Shown here one piece after another: positions 9,012 to 19,788 of a stretch of DNA of 64,000 nucleotides. Positions within the stretch are counted from its first letter, which is position 1. Each line of letters opens with the position of its first letter. The position numbers and the translations under genes were made by a program. The DNA lies in the NCBI RefSeq assembly GCF_007859655.1, contig NZ_CP042304.1, positions 1,302,001 to 1,366,000 of the forward strand. The letters are read 5' to 3'. Below the pieces are notes generated by a model. That model worked only from the letters and a program-made list of their open reading frames with translations. It made no database searches and was not told the DNA's origin. Source of the stretch: Devosia ginsengisoli. GTDB taxonomy: Bacteria > Pseudomonadota > Alphaproteobacteria > Rhizobiales > Devosiaceae.

Positions 9012-10508
9012 TCAGTCCGTCGCTTCCGCCCTGCCCCGGCGAACGAAGGAGGTCGTCGTGGCCAGCAGCACGGCAATACCGATCAACACCAGGGTGAGGC
9101 TGATCGGACGCTCAAGGAAGACCATCGGATCACCACGCGAAAGCGTCATGGCGCGGCGGAAATTCTCCTCGAACATCGGCCCCAGGATGAAGCCGAGAAT
9201 GAACAGCGCCGGATTGCATCCCGCCGCCTTGAGCAGGTAGCCGAACAGGCCGAAGAACACGAGCGAGTAGATGTCGAAATGCGACGAACTCAGCGTGAAG
9301 ACCCCGACGCAGGCGAAAGCCAGCACGAAAACATAAAGCCAGTGATAGGGCACGCGGAGCAGCCGGACCCAAAGCCCGATCAGCGGCAGGTTCAGCACGA
9401 CCAGCAGCAGGTTGCCGACCCACATCGAGACGACGAGCCCCCAGAAAAGCTGGGGATGATCGCCCATCATGCGGGGGCCCGGCTGAACGCCGTGGATCAT
9501 GAACGCACCCAGCATCAGGGCCATGGTGGGGCTGCCTGGAACGCCCAGCAGCAGGGTCGGGATGAAGGCGGTCTGCGAGGCGGCATTGTTGGCCGATTCC
9601 GGCGCAGCCACGCCCTCGACGGCGCCCAGGCCGAAGCGCTCGGGTTCCCTGGAGGCGCTTTTCTCGACCATGTAGGCGCTGAATGAACTCATGGCGAGCC
9701 CCGCGCCGGGCAACACCCCCAGCAGGGCGCCGAGGCCGGTGCCGCGCAACACGGCGGGCCAGGCGCGACGGAAGTCATCGCGGGTCGGCCAGAGGCGGCC
9801 GATATTGCGGGAGGACACGGCCTCGCCCTGCGGTTCGCCGATATTGCCGATGATTTCCGCCACGGCGAACAGGCCAACGGCCAGCACGGCGAATTCAACG
9901 CCATCACGCAGCTCGGGAATGCCGAAGGTGAAGCGGAAAAGGCCGGTCGACACATCGGAGCCGACGGTGCCGAACGCCATGCCCAGCAGCGCCACGCCCA
10001 CGCCCTTGACCACGCCACCGCGGGTCATCGCGGCCGTGCTGAGCAGCGCCACAAAGACCAGCGCGGCATATTCGGCCGCGCCGAAGCGCATGGCGATGGC
10101 GGCAAGCGGCGGGCCTGCAAGCGCGATGATCAGCGTGCCGACAGTGCCAGCGAAGAAGGAGCCCAGCGCGGCGACGGCCAGGGCGGCGCCAGCGCGTCCC
10201 TGGCGCGCCATCTGGTGGCCATCGATGCAGGTCACCGCCGATGAGGCCTCGCCGGGCAGGTTGACCAGGATGGACGTGGTCGAGCCGCCATAGGCCGCGC
10301 CATAGAAGATGCCGGCCAGCATGATGATCGAGGCTTCCGGGGTCAGCCCAAAGGTGAGCGGCAGCAGCAGCGAAATGGTGATGATGGGCCCGACACCGGG
10401 CAGCACGCCGATAGCCGTGCCCAACGTCACGCCCATCAGGCAGTACAGCAGGTTGACCGGCGTTACCGCGACCTGCAGGCCCATGACCAGTGAGGATACG
10501 AGATCCAT
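9012..10508 (-). CDS. tctA: Tripartite tricarboxylate transporter large membrane subunit TctA
   Basis: 498 residues, about 12 hydrophobic helices, with the TctA signature regions (GTAIGVLPGVGPIITISLLL; LAGIFYGAAYGGSTTSILVN; GVLPGAGLAMSSFSAY). It forms the channel of the Tct carboxylate importer with TctB and a TctC binding protein. The start codon lies two bases past the tctB stop, so the pair is translationally coupled. The two tctC genes converge on this operon from the other side. Confidence 0.92.
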   Translation of the reverse strand: MDLVSSLVMGLQVAVTPVNLLYCLMGVTLGTAIGVLPGVGPIITISLLLPLTFGLTPEASIIMLAGIFYGAAYGGSTTSILVNLPGEASSAVTCIDGHQMARQGRAGAALAVAALGSFFAGTVGTLIIALAGPPLAAIAMRFGAAEYAALVFVALLSTAAMTRGGVVKGVGVALLGMAFGTVGSDVSTGLFRFTFGIPELRDGVEFAVLAVGLFAVAEIIGNIGEPQGEAVSSRNIGRLWPTRDDFRRAWPAVLRGTGLGALLGVLPGAGLAMSSFSAYMVEKSASREPERFGLGAVEGVAAPESANNAASQTAFIPTLLLGVPGSPTMALMLGAFMIHGVQPGPRMMGDHPQLFWGLVVSMWVGNLLLVVLNLPLIGLWVRLLRVPYHWLYVFVLAFACVGVFTLSSSHFDIYSLVFFGLFGYLLKAAGCNPALFILGFILGPMFEENFRRAMTLSRGDPMVFLERPISLTLVLIGIAVLLATTTSFVRRGRAEATD

Positions 10509-10510
10509 GC

Positions 10511-11005
10511 TCAGAACCTCCAGGTCACGAGGCGGAACGGAATGCCCAGCCCGAATTGGAAGATGGCGACGATAAGCGCGACGACACAGACCAGCACGGC
10601 CAGCATTTCGCGTTTGCGCCCGCCCGTGTCGGCGAACCAGCTGATGCCGACCAGCGCGGCCAGAGCCGGCAGCAGGCCAAGGCGGTCGATCAGCAGGCCA
10701 AAGGCAAGAAGGGCAACCAGGATCAGCAGCAGCGGCCGCAGCTCGCGCGTGGGAAACGCCGAGACGAATTGCTGCCCCGTCCGCCGCGCCGCAGCGGTCT
10801 GCAGCAATTGGGCGACGCCGGTGATGCAAAGCCCTGCCCCGACCAGCATGGGCATGGCGCCGGAACCCAGTGCCCCCAGGGAGCCAAAACCGTAGCCATA
10901 GCCTATGGTGATGGCTACGACGCCGAAGGCAAGAAAGATCAACGCTGCAAGCAGGTCCGAATGAATAGTCAAGGCTCGGCACTCCGGGGTTCTTGGCGAC
11001 GACAT
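10511..11005 (-). CDS. tctB: Tripartite tricarboxylate transporter small membrane subunit TctB
   Basis: 164 residues with four hydrophobic helices (SDLLAALIFLAFGVVAITIG near the N-terminus; REMLAVLVCVVALIVAIFQF near the C-terminus), as usual for TctB. It precedes tctA by two bases. An internal start near the hydrophobic part is possible because the first dozen residues look atypical. Confidence 0.87.
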   Translation of the reverse strand: MSSPRTPECRALTIHSDLLAALIFLAFGVVAITIGYGYGFGSLGALGSGAMPMLVGAGLCITGVAQLLQTAAARRTGQQFVSAFPTRELRPLLLILVALLAFGLLIDRLGLLPALAALVGISWFADTGGRKREMLAVLVCVVALIVAIFQFGLGIPFRLVTWRF

Positions 11006-11184
11006 CGTGTTTTGACGAATTATCGGCGTCGAGTCGACGCTGGACCCTCGCGGTCATGGGTGGCGGAGACAATGCTGCATGCCGCCCATTCCACCTGCCG
11101 AAACGATCGGTTCTGCCACCCTACTTGACGTAGGGGCATCCATGTCGCTGTTGTCCAGCTGGCGGGTCTCTGGCAGCGGAGAGC

Positions 11185-11859
11185 ATGATGGACTTCCTCA
11201 AGCTTCTGAAATCGATCGAGGAACTGCTCTACGAGCTCGTGACCTGGATCGTGTTCTATCCGCTCACGGTCGTGAAGGTGCTGGTCCGCCCGGTGCCCAT
11301 GATGGCCTATGCCGAGGCCGAATTGCGCGATGATGTCGATGAGCAATATGCCGATACGGTGAGCCCGCCCATCGCCCTGCTCATCACGCTGTTCCTGGTG
11401 CACACATTGGAAGCCATCGTGCCGCGCACGGGCGCCGCGGCAATTCCGGGGCTGCTTGCGGACGACAACAACCTGATTGCCTTCCGAGCGGTCGCCTTCA
11501 GCATCTTCCCGCTGTTGCTGGCCATCGTTTACCTGCGCCAGCGCGGCACCAAGCTCACCCGCTCGTCGCTCAGGCCGGGATTCTACGCGCAATGCTATGT
11601 CGCGCTTCCATTCGTCATAGCCTTCACGATTGGCGGGATGATCGCGACACGCGGCCAGCCTGTCATCGGTTTGCTGCTCATGGGCGCCGGCTATGTCTGG
11701 TACGTGGCCGTACAGACAATCTGGCAGAGCCGTGACGGCAAGGTCGGGCCCGTCATGGCCTGCCTCGCCGCGATCGGCGCGACGCTGGCGGCGACGGCGG
11801 GGCTGGTGGCCGTGACCGCCATCACCGGATTTGCCATCGGCATGGTGAAAGTGCCGTGA
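11185..11859 (+). CDS. Predicted multi-pass membrane protein
   Basis: 224 residues, not recognised as a named family. The N-terminus is an amphipathic helix (MMDFLKLLKSIEELLYELVT). About five hydrophobic segments follow (for example IALLITLFLVHTLEAIV, FSIFPLLLAIVYL, CYVALPFVIAFTIGGMIA). This resembles Yip1-like or permease-like proteins only in topology. A GGAGAG site precedes the ATG. It converges on the TraB-like gene with a 3-base gap. Confidence 0.7.
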   Translation: MMDFLKLLKSIEELLYELVTWIVFYPLTVVKVLVRPVPMMAYAEAELRDDVDEQYADTVSPPIALLITLFLVHTLEAIVPRTGAAAIPGLLADDNNLIAFRAVAFSIFPLLLAIVYLRQRGTKLTRSSLRPGFYAQCYVALPFVIAFTIGGMIATRGQPVIGLLLMGAGYVWYVAVQTIWQSRDGKVGPVMACLAAIGATLAATAGLVAVTAITGFAIGMVKVP

Positions 11860-11862
11860 TTT

Positions 11863-12996
11863 CTAGAGCTTGCCGTCAAGTTCCTCGGGCGCGGCAATGG
11901 TTCGCATCCATTTGAGCGACTGGACTTCCCAGGCAGGGTCAGCGGCCTGCAGGTCTGCCAGCAGTCCTGGAAAGTGACCGGCGCCATAGGTGATGTAGAT
12001 CAGCTCGTGGCTATCCTTGCCGATGCGCTCGGCCAGGGCCCGGTTGCGAAAATCGAGGATTACCTTGTCCATCTGGTCCGGAACCGCATCGGCATTGAGC
12101 GTCGCGGTCATGAAGCCTCGGCAGACAGTACCGGCGATACTGCGCAGCTCGGGGGATCCATTCTGCAGCCAGCCGATGATGCCGGTTAGCCCGGCACCTG
12201 ACTCCGGCGCCTCGGTGGCTGTCTCGGCCGTTGTAGACGCGGGCTGCTCGGCGGCCGCAAAGGCCGGATCGGACTGCATCAGCCGATCATATTCGTGCAT
12301 CATGTCAGCCGTCGTCACATCGGCATTAATATGCCGGTCGGGGCGCGCCGCCATGTCGGACGCGAGCAGGCCGAAATAATCCAGCTGGAACTTGAGGCCG
12401 CAGAGGCTGCTGATCATCTGGTAGCTGGTATTGAGATCACCCCCGCCAGCCAATGTCCGCGAAAACCAGGCATCGCCTTCGGGCGAACCTATGACCCCTT
12501 CGTAATAGAGCACGTAGCCATCTACCAGGGCCTGCTCTAGGTCGTAGACCACGCTCTTGTAAAAAAGCTCCGAGCCGACATGGGACATGCCCTGGAAGAC
12601 AACAGTCTTATCACCGTTGGACAGCGTCACCTGCGGCACGGTCAACGGATTGAGGGCGGTTTGCAAGCCGTAGTAGAAAACCGGCGCAGCCGCGGCGATG
12701 CCAAGGAAGAACAGCAGCGCCAGGAATGCCTTGGCAAGGCTGGCCAACCAGGATTGCAGCCGCTGACCGCGAAACACGGCGCGGACGATCCAGGCGCCTG
12801 GGACAGCAAGAACAATTGCGATAACAGCAACAGCGAGCAGGACCAGCCACGATACGTCGATCAGCACCGGCAGGCTCAACAGAAACCCCACCGCCAACAC
12901 GAACCAGACAATGGCGGAGACTCGCAGCTTGAACCGTTGGCCACTGCCGATATTGGCAGGGTGGACTTGCGCACCTTCAGTCAATGATGCCCCCAT
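11863..12996 (-). CDS. TraB/GumN-like membrane-anchored protein
   Basis: 377 residues. Two to three N-terminal membrane helices (AIVWFVLAVGFLLSLPVLI and following) lead into an extracytoplasmic domain. That domain has a TraB/ChaN-like pattern: VVFQGMSHVGSELFYKSVV, then VLYYEGV, and near the end ELIYITYGAGHFPGLLADL. Such domains are thought to be hydrolase-related, but the role is unknown. An alanine/threonine-rich loop (about residues 255-270) looks like an insertion. ATG 12996 and an ATG 18 bases upstream are both possible. Confidence 0.6.
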   Translation of the reverse strand: MGASLTEGAQVHPANIGSGQRFKLRVSAIVWFVLAVGFLLSLPVLIDVSWLVLLAVAVIAIVLAVPGAWIVRAVFRGQRLQSWLASLAKAFLALLFFLGIAAAAPVFYYGLQTALNPLTVPQVTLSNGDKTVVFQGMSHVGSELFYKSVVYDLEQALVDGYVLYYEGVIGSPEGDAWFSRTLAGGGDLNTSYQMISSLCGLKFQLDYFGLLASDMAARPDRHINADVTTADMMHEYDRLMQSDPAFAAAEQPASTTAETATEAPESGAGLTGIIGWLQNGSPELRSIAGTVCRGFMTATLNADAVPDQMDKVILDFRNRALAERIGKDSHELIYITYGAGHFPGLLADLQAADPAWEVQSLKWMRTIAAPEELDGKL

Positions 12997-13102
12997 GTGA
13001 AAGGGCCAAGCCACACATTGCGACGGCCCCGCAGGATCAATCTAGGCCACGAAAACAAAGCCCCGTCGAGCCCATCGATACGCCCCTCCCAAACAATAAA
13101 AA

Positions 13103-13126
13103 GGCCCGGATCGCTCCGGGCCCTTT
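13103..13126 (-). terminator. Intrinsic terminator of clpA
   Basis: On the minus strand GGCCCGGA-GCGA-TCCGGGCC is followed by TTTTTATT, immediately past the clpA stop at 13131. Confidence 0.9.
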
Positions 13127-13130
13127 TGCG

Positions 13131-15470
<2,340 letters not shown>

Positions 15471-15479
15471 ATGATGTTC

Positions 15480-15830
15480 CTATTGCTTTTCCATCACGCA
15501 TTGCAGCGGATGCTGGTTCTTGCGTGCCGTATCCATGACCCGTGTGACCTTGGTCTCGGCCACTTCGTATGGATATACGCCGCACTCACCCACCCCCTTT
15601 TGGTGAACGTGCAGCATGATCTGCATGGCCTCTTCACGCGATTTGTTGAAGACGTCCTGCAGGACCAGAACGACGAATTCCATCGGCGTGTAATCGTCGT
15701 TGAGCAGAAGCACCCGATAAAGGTTCGGGCGCTTGGTTTTGGGACGGGTCTTGGTGATCGTCCCGGTTTCGGTGCTGCCTTTGCCCGGCTTGTCGGAATC
15801 GTCGTCCTCCGGCCCCCCATGGGCAGGCAT
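15480..15830 (-). CDS. clpS: ClpA adaptor protein ClpS (N-end rule)
   Basis: 116 residues from the ATG at 15830. A flexible, charged N-terminus precedes the ClpS core: [19 protein letters not shown], ending [20 protein letters not shown] and [11 protein letters not shown]. ClpS delivers N-degron substrates to ClpA. The frame stays open to 15941, but starts further up (15893, 15941) give an N-terminus longer than the family's. It is coupled to clpA with a 9-base gap. Confidence 0.93.
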   Translation of the reverse strand: MPAHGGPEDDDSDKPGKGSTETGTITKTRPKTKRPNLYRVLLLNDDYTPMEFVVLVLQDVFNKSREEAMQIMLHVHQKGVGECGVYPYEVAETKVTRVMDTARKNQHPLQCVMEKQ

Positions 15831-16006
15831 GGCCGCCAGACGCAACGCGGCTGGGGCCTCTTCGGTCAGGGCGAGGAGGTCAATCAATGTCATGGCAGGG
15901 CATCTGTCGCAGAGAAAACGAAGCAGCATGGTGAGGACCATTATGTAGGCAAAAGATCGCCGGTGTTAAGGGGCATGATGTCTCGATTTTGTGACCGACG
16001 AAAATA

Positions 16007-16140
16007 GTGCCACGCCCTCGTGGTTCGAGGGTCGCTTCGCTCTCGCCTCACCATGAGGGCTACTGATGTACCGCGCTCAAAGTAGCCCTCATGGTGAGGT
16101 GCGCGTTCTTCACGCGCCTCGAACCACGAGGGCGTGGCAC
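16007..16140. repeat. Dispersed palindromic repeat, family A, copy 1
   Basis: A large imperfect palindrome that starts GTGCCACGCCCTCGTGGTTC and ends with the complement. Inner arms read CTCACCATGAGGGCTACT / AGTAGCCCTCATGGTGAG. It occupies the clpS-dacA gap (15831-16339). The rest of that gap should hold the divergent promoters, where I see no clear boxes. Other copies are at 18296, 27926, 42446, 52196 and 56671. Confidence 0.9.
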
Positions 16141-16339
16141 CTTCTTGCCCCCTCACCCATCCGTGACCACTCTTCCACACCCACGCCAAATTCGTTCGCA
16201 TTTTACGGAATGGTAACGGCAGGTGGCTATCTTCCTCCAATAATGGACTTTTCGGGAGCGTGGGGCTCACCCGGGATCATCCAGCCAGTTGTGTTGCGTA
16301 CGGACGCAGAAGCGTCCGAGAGTAAAGTTGGAGTAACGG

Positions 16340-17941
16340 GTGGCTTCCCAGGCGAAAACCCCATGGCGCGTCGTGTTCGTTCGCGCCTTTGCCGCAGTTC
16401 TTGTCGCCCTCGCGGTCAGCGCCCATACGGTTGCGCCCGCCCAGGCCATCGAAAACCTGCGCAAATATGCCGGCATCGTGGTCGACGCCAAGTCGGGCCA
16501 GGTGATGTATGAGGAAGCCGCGGACAGCAAGCGCTATCCGGCCTCCGTCGCCAAGGTCATGACGCTCTACATCCTGTTCCAGGAGCTGAGCGCGGGCAAT
16601 ATCAAGCTCTCCACCAAGATGAGCGTCTCGGCCCATGCCGCGGCCGCCGTGCCCACCAAGCTGGGCCTGCGCGCCGGCGCCACCATCACGGTGGAAGACG
16701 CCATCAAGTCGCTGGTGACGCTGTCGGCCAATGACATGGCCCGCGTGATCGCCGAACATATTTCGGGCACCGAATCCAAATTCGCCGAGCGCATGACGGC
16801 CACCGCCCGGGCGCTAGGCATGCGCAACACCACCTATCGCAACGCTTCGGGCCTGCCCGATGGCGGCCAGCTCACCACGGTGCGCGACCAGGCCATACTG
16901 GGTATCGCCATCTACCAGCACTTCCCCAGCTATTACGAATTCTTCCAGACCAAGAGCTTCAGCTACGGCAAGTCCACCTATGGCAACCATAACCGCGTGC
17001 TCGGCTATATGGGCGCCGTGGACGGCATCAAGACCGGCTATATCAATGCGGCCGGTTCCAACCTGCTGACCGCCGCCCGCAAGGATGGCCGCCATATCGT
17101 CGTCGTCGCCTTCGGCTTCAACACCGCCGGCGCCCGCGACCAGAAGGTGCGCGATCTCGTGGCCACCTACCTGCCCAAGGGTCGCCGCGGCGACTATCTG
17201 CAGACCGCCATGATCCCGGTGCCGGGCCGCCAGGGCAATGTGCTGGTGGCCGTGGCCCAGCCCAGCCAACCGGTCTTCGTCATGCCCATGCCCCTGCCCG
17301 GCTTCCGCCTGGCGCAGCTCGTGGCCGCCAATGGCGCCCAGCCGCAGGCGCCGGCCGTCCAGCCCATGCCCGACGTGGTCGTGGCCAGCACCGCGCCGGT
17401 GCCCGCCCCCATGCCGGCCGACCTGGGCCTGCAGCCGGCCGTGCAGGCCGCCAATATTCTCGCCGCGCCCAGCCAGGCGCCGCAGCCCGCCTATCCCAGC
17501 CAGGACATTATCGGTGCCTGGCTCAGCGAAAGCTACAATCTCGGCGCGCCGCCGGCTGCCCTCGGCCAGACCGTGCCGTCGGCCCCGCTCGGCTTCCAGC
17601 CGCCGCCGGCCGATGTCGGCACGCAGCAGCAGGGTGGCCAGCCGGTTGACCTGCTGACCTCGGGCGCCGTGGACACTGCCGATGCCGGCGTGACGCCGGG
17701 CGGCTGGGTGGTGCAGATCGGCGCCGGCCCGTCGGAAGACGGCGCTCGCGCCATGCTGGCCGATGCCGCCGGCAAGGTCGGTACGCTGGGCGATTTCCGC
17801 TCCTATGTGGAGCGCTTCGAAAAGAACGGCCAGATCTTCTTCCGCGCCCGCTTTGTCGGCTTTGGCGGACGCGACGATGCCACGGCCATGTGCAACCAGC
17901 TCAAGCAGCAGAATCTGAGCTGCCTGGCGATGCAGAGCTGA
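16340..17941 (+). CDS. D-alanyl-D-alanine carboxypeptidase (PBP5/6 class) with C-terminal SPOR domain
   Basis: 533 residues starting at a GTG with a GGAG site upstream. A signal peptide (…VSAHTVAPAQA) precedes a peptidase S11 domain with the three penicillin-binding motifs SVAK, SAN and KTG (YPASVAKVMTLY; LVTLSANDMARV; VDGIKTGYINAAG). A long proline/alanine-rich linker (about residues 315-440) leads to a SPOR domain (GGWVVQIGAGPSEDGARAML) that binds denuded septal glycan. The enzyme trims peptidoglycan stem peptides in the periplasm. SPOR-bearing S11 proteins are common in Hyphomicrobiales. Confidence 0.92.
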   Translation: MASQAKTPWRVVFVRAFAAVLVALAVSAHTVAPAQAIENLRKYAGIVVDAKSGQVMYEEAADSKRYPASVAKVMTLYILFQELSAGNIKLSTKMSVSAHAAAAVPTKLGLRAGATITVEDAIKSLVTLSANDMARVIAEHISGTESKFAERMTATARALGMRNTTYRNASGLPDGGQLTTVRDQAILGIAIYQHFPSYYEFFQTKSFSYGKSTYGNHNRVLGYMGAVDGIKTGYINAAGSNLLTAARKDGRHIVVVAFGFNTAGARDQKVRDLVATYLPKGRRGDYLQTAMIPVPGRQGNVLVAVAQPSQPVFVMPMPLPGFRLAQLVAANGAQPQAPAVQPMPDVVVASTAPVPAPMPADLGLQPAVQAANILAAPSQAPQPAYPSQDIIGAWLSESYNLGAPPAALGQTVPSAPLGFQPPPADVGTQQQGGQPVDLLTSGAVDTADAGVTPGGWVVQIGAGPSEDGARAMLADAAGKVGTLGDFRSYVERFEKNGQIFFRARFVGFGGRDDATAMCNQLKQQNLSCLAMQS

Positions 17942-18014
17942 CGATAAGAACGAGCCGGCGCCACGGAGTGCCGGCCACGGGGAAGCAAATTGGTGCCTGT
18001 GTTGGAGTAGCCCA

Positions 18015-18284
18015 ATGAGCGAAAATACTGCCCTTACCGAGCTGGCCAATTTCGTCGGCCGCTCCAGTCTCGCTTCGCCGGACATGGCCGTGCGCAACCG
18101 CGCCTTGGCCGGCATGACCCAGCGCATGCTGCCCCGCAAGCGCGGTGTCGGCGACCTGCTGGGCGTGGTGCTGGCCTTGTCATCCCGCACGCGGCGCATG
18201 GTGCAGGAGCCGGTGCGCATCGATCTCGACGTCTTCGCCCCCGGCGGCAAGCGCGCCGTGGATCTGATTTTCGGGGATCGCTAG
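18015..18284 (+). CDS. Small conserved-looking hypothetical protein
   Basis: 89 residues (MSENTALTELANFVGRSSLA…) with no membrane segment and a basic middle (QRMLPRKRGVG). I do not recognise the family. A GGAG site sits nine bases before the ATG. It follows the carboxypeptidase gene by 73 bases on the same strand and may be cotranscribed. A family-A repeat begins right after the stop. Confidence 0.6.
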   Translation: MSENTALTELANFVGRSSLASPDMAVRNRALAGMTQRMLPRKRGVGDLLGVVLALSSRTRRMVQEPVRIDLDVFAPGGKRAVDLIFGDR

Positions 18285-18295
18285 GCCGCTTCCGC

Positions 18296-18410
18296 CGTAG
18301 CCCTCATGGTGAGCCTGTTCAGGTGCGCAAGTGCGCACCGGGAACCACGAGGGCGTGGCACGAACCTCCACTCGCCCAACCTCGTGGTTCGACAAGCTCC
18401 CTTTGGGGCT
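18296..18410. repeat. Dispersed palindromic repeat, family A, copy 2 (variant)
   Basis: Same building blocks as copy 1 (GTAGCCCTCATGGTGAG, CCACGAGGGCGTGGCAC, CTCGTGGTTCGACAAGCTC) in a rearranged order. With the next repeat it fills most of the gene-free stretch 18285-18611. Confidence 0.8.
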
Positions 18411-18571
18411 GGCGCTTCCCTTCTCCCCTCGTGGGAGAAGGTGCCCGAAGGGCGGATGAGGGGGCTTCGGAGTTTTCCGCTCGCTTTGAAGCATGGGATG
18501 ACGCAGCCCCCTCACCCGGAAATCCGCTGGACGCGGATTTCCACCCTCTCCCACAAGGGGAGAGGGGAAGC
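18411..18571. repeat. Dispersed palindromic repeat, family B, copy 1
   Basis: Arms CTCGTGGGAGAAGGTGCCC at the left and CTCTCCCACAAGGGGAGAGG at the right, with GGGCGGATGAGGGGGC in between. The same structure recurs at 55143-55300. Confidence 0.8.
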
Positions 18572-18611
18572 CGGGGACTAGCTCACCGCCTATCCAGCAA
18601 ACCCACCGACC

Positions 18612-19511
18612 TCAGGGATCGGTCTGCATCATGTGGATGAAGCGGCGGACGGCGTCGTCGTCGGGTGCTTCGCGCGCCTGGCGGGCGGCGATGATCTCGT
18701 TGGTGGGCAGATGCAGGGCCGCTACCAGATTGCGATATTCCTGCCGCGCGCTCATATGCGACATGGATGGCAGCCCGCCCAGCAGGTCATCATCCAAGGG
18801 ATCGAACACCGTCATGCCTGATGGAAACAGCGAGCGGAAGATCACGCGCTCGGCAATGCCGTCGGCCACCCGGCAGCCCAGCCGCAGGGCGATGCGCTCC
18901 AGCATGGTCTGCACCTGCCGCATATTGCGCGATGACAGCATGGAAATGCGGTTCCGCACCAATATCCAGTCAATGGTCCTGCCGTCGATGGACAGGCGCT
19001 CGGAGCGGGCGCGCTGCACGAGGCGCGCATAATGGCTCATCTCGCGCGGCTCGCCGGTCACGGCGTCGAACTGCGCCATGACATTGAGGTCGATCAGGCT
19101 GTCATTGACCGGGGTCACCAGCGTATCGGCCAAGGAATGGGCCAGGCGGGTGAGATTGGTATCGAAGCCGGGCGTGTCGATGACAATGAAATCGGCATCA
19201 TGCTCCACCTCGGCCACCGCCTGCCGGAACAGGTCGAACTCGGCGCGGTGGTTCTCCTTGACGGAGTCGCCGCGCGATAGTGGCAGGTGGAAATGGGTGG
19301 TGTGGGGAATGCGCAAGCCGCGATTGCGCGCCCAGTCGCGCCGGTTGCGCACATACCAGGTCAGCGTCTGCTGGCGGCTGTCCACATCGATGGACGCCAC
19401 CTTGAAGCCCTCGTAGAGCAGGTAGATGGCCAGATGAAAGGCCGTGGTCGACTTGCCCGACCCGCCCTTCTCATTGCCCACCACAATGACATGCACGCCC
19501 TGCCGAGCCAT
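18612..19511 (-). CDS. mipZ: MipZ-like division-plane ATPase, first copy
   Basis: 299 residues. ParA/MinD-type deviant Walker A (GNEKGGSGKSTTAFHLA), switch region DVDSRQQTLTWYVRNRR and Walker B (FIVIDTPGFDTNLTRLAHSL). In alphaproteobacteria MipZ binds ParB near the poles and blocks FtsZ assembly, so the ring forms at mid-cell. This copy has a longer, acidic C-terminal tail than its neighbour at 21092. The two paralogues flank a porin gene. Confidence 0.9.
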   Translation of the reverse strand: MARQGVHVIVVGNEKGGSGKSTTAFHLAIYLLYEGFKVASIDVDSRQQTLTWYVRNRRDWARNRGLRIPHTTHFHLPLSRGDSVKENHRAEFDLFRQAVAEVEHDADFIVIDTPGFDTNLTRLAHSLADTLVTPVNDSLIDLNVMAQFDAVTGEPREMSHYARLVQRARSERLSIDGRTIDWILVRNRISMLSSRNMRQVQTMLERIALRLGCRVADGIAERVIFRSLFPSGMTVFDPLDDDLLGGLPSMSHMSARQEYRNLVAALHLPTNEIIAARQAREAPDDDAVRRFIHMMQTDP

Positions 19512-19648
19512 CGCCCCACCCGTTTACGCCTGCGCGGGATTCTCGGGGCTCGGACGGGCACTGGCAAGGGTGCTTATGGTGAATAATTGTTAAAGGCTTA
19601 ACGCGGGAATCCGGCTTTCACCATTGCCACACTGGGTCGAAATTAATA

Positions 19649-19663
19649 TGAGAATCTGACTCA
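19649..19663 (+). promoter_or_regulatory. Candidate iron-responsive (IRO) box 1 upstream of the porin
   Basis: TGAGAATCTGACTCA fits TGA-N9-TCA, the RirA target of Hyphomicrobiales. It matches the second box (19711) at 13 of 15 positions and lies 62 bases upstream of it, in the same direction. Confidence 0.5.
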
Positions 19664-19710
19664 TATATTCTTGAGTTACGCTCCGCAAGACACTGTTGCG
19701 CGATAAATCA

Positions 19711-19725
19711 TGATAATCAGACTCA
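19711..19725 (+). promoter_or_regulatory. Candidate iron-responsive (IRO) box 2 upstream of the porin
   Basis: TGATAATCAGACTCA, again TGA-N9-TCA, 64 bases before the porin ATG. A repeated, near-identical operator-like word in this AT-rich leader points to a dedicated regulator. Confidence 0.5.
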
Positions 19726-19788
19726 ACTTTTGTGCCCCGGGGGTTCATGGGTCGGAGGTCAACTCCTTCCTATCTTGGGGCAATAATA

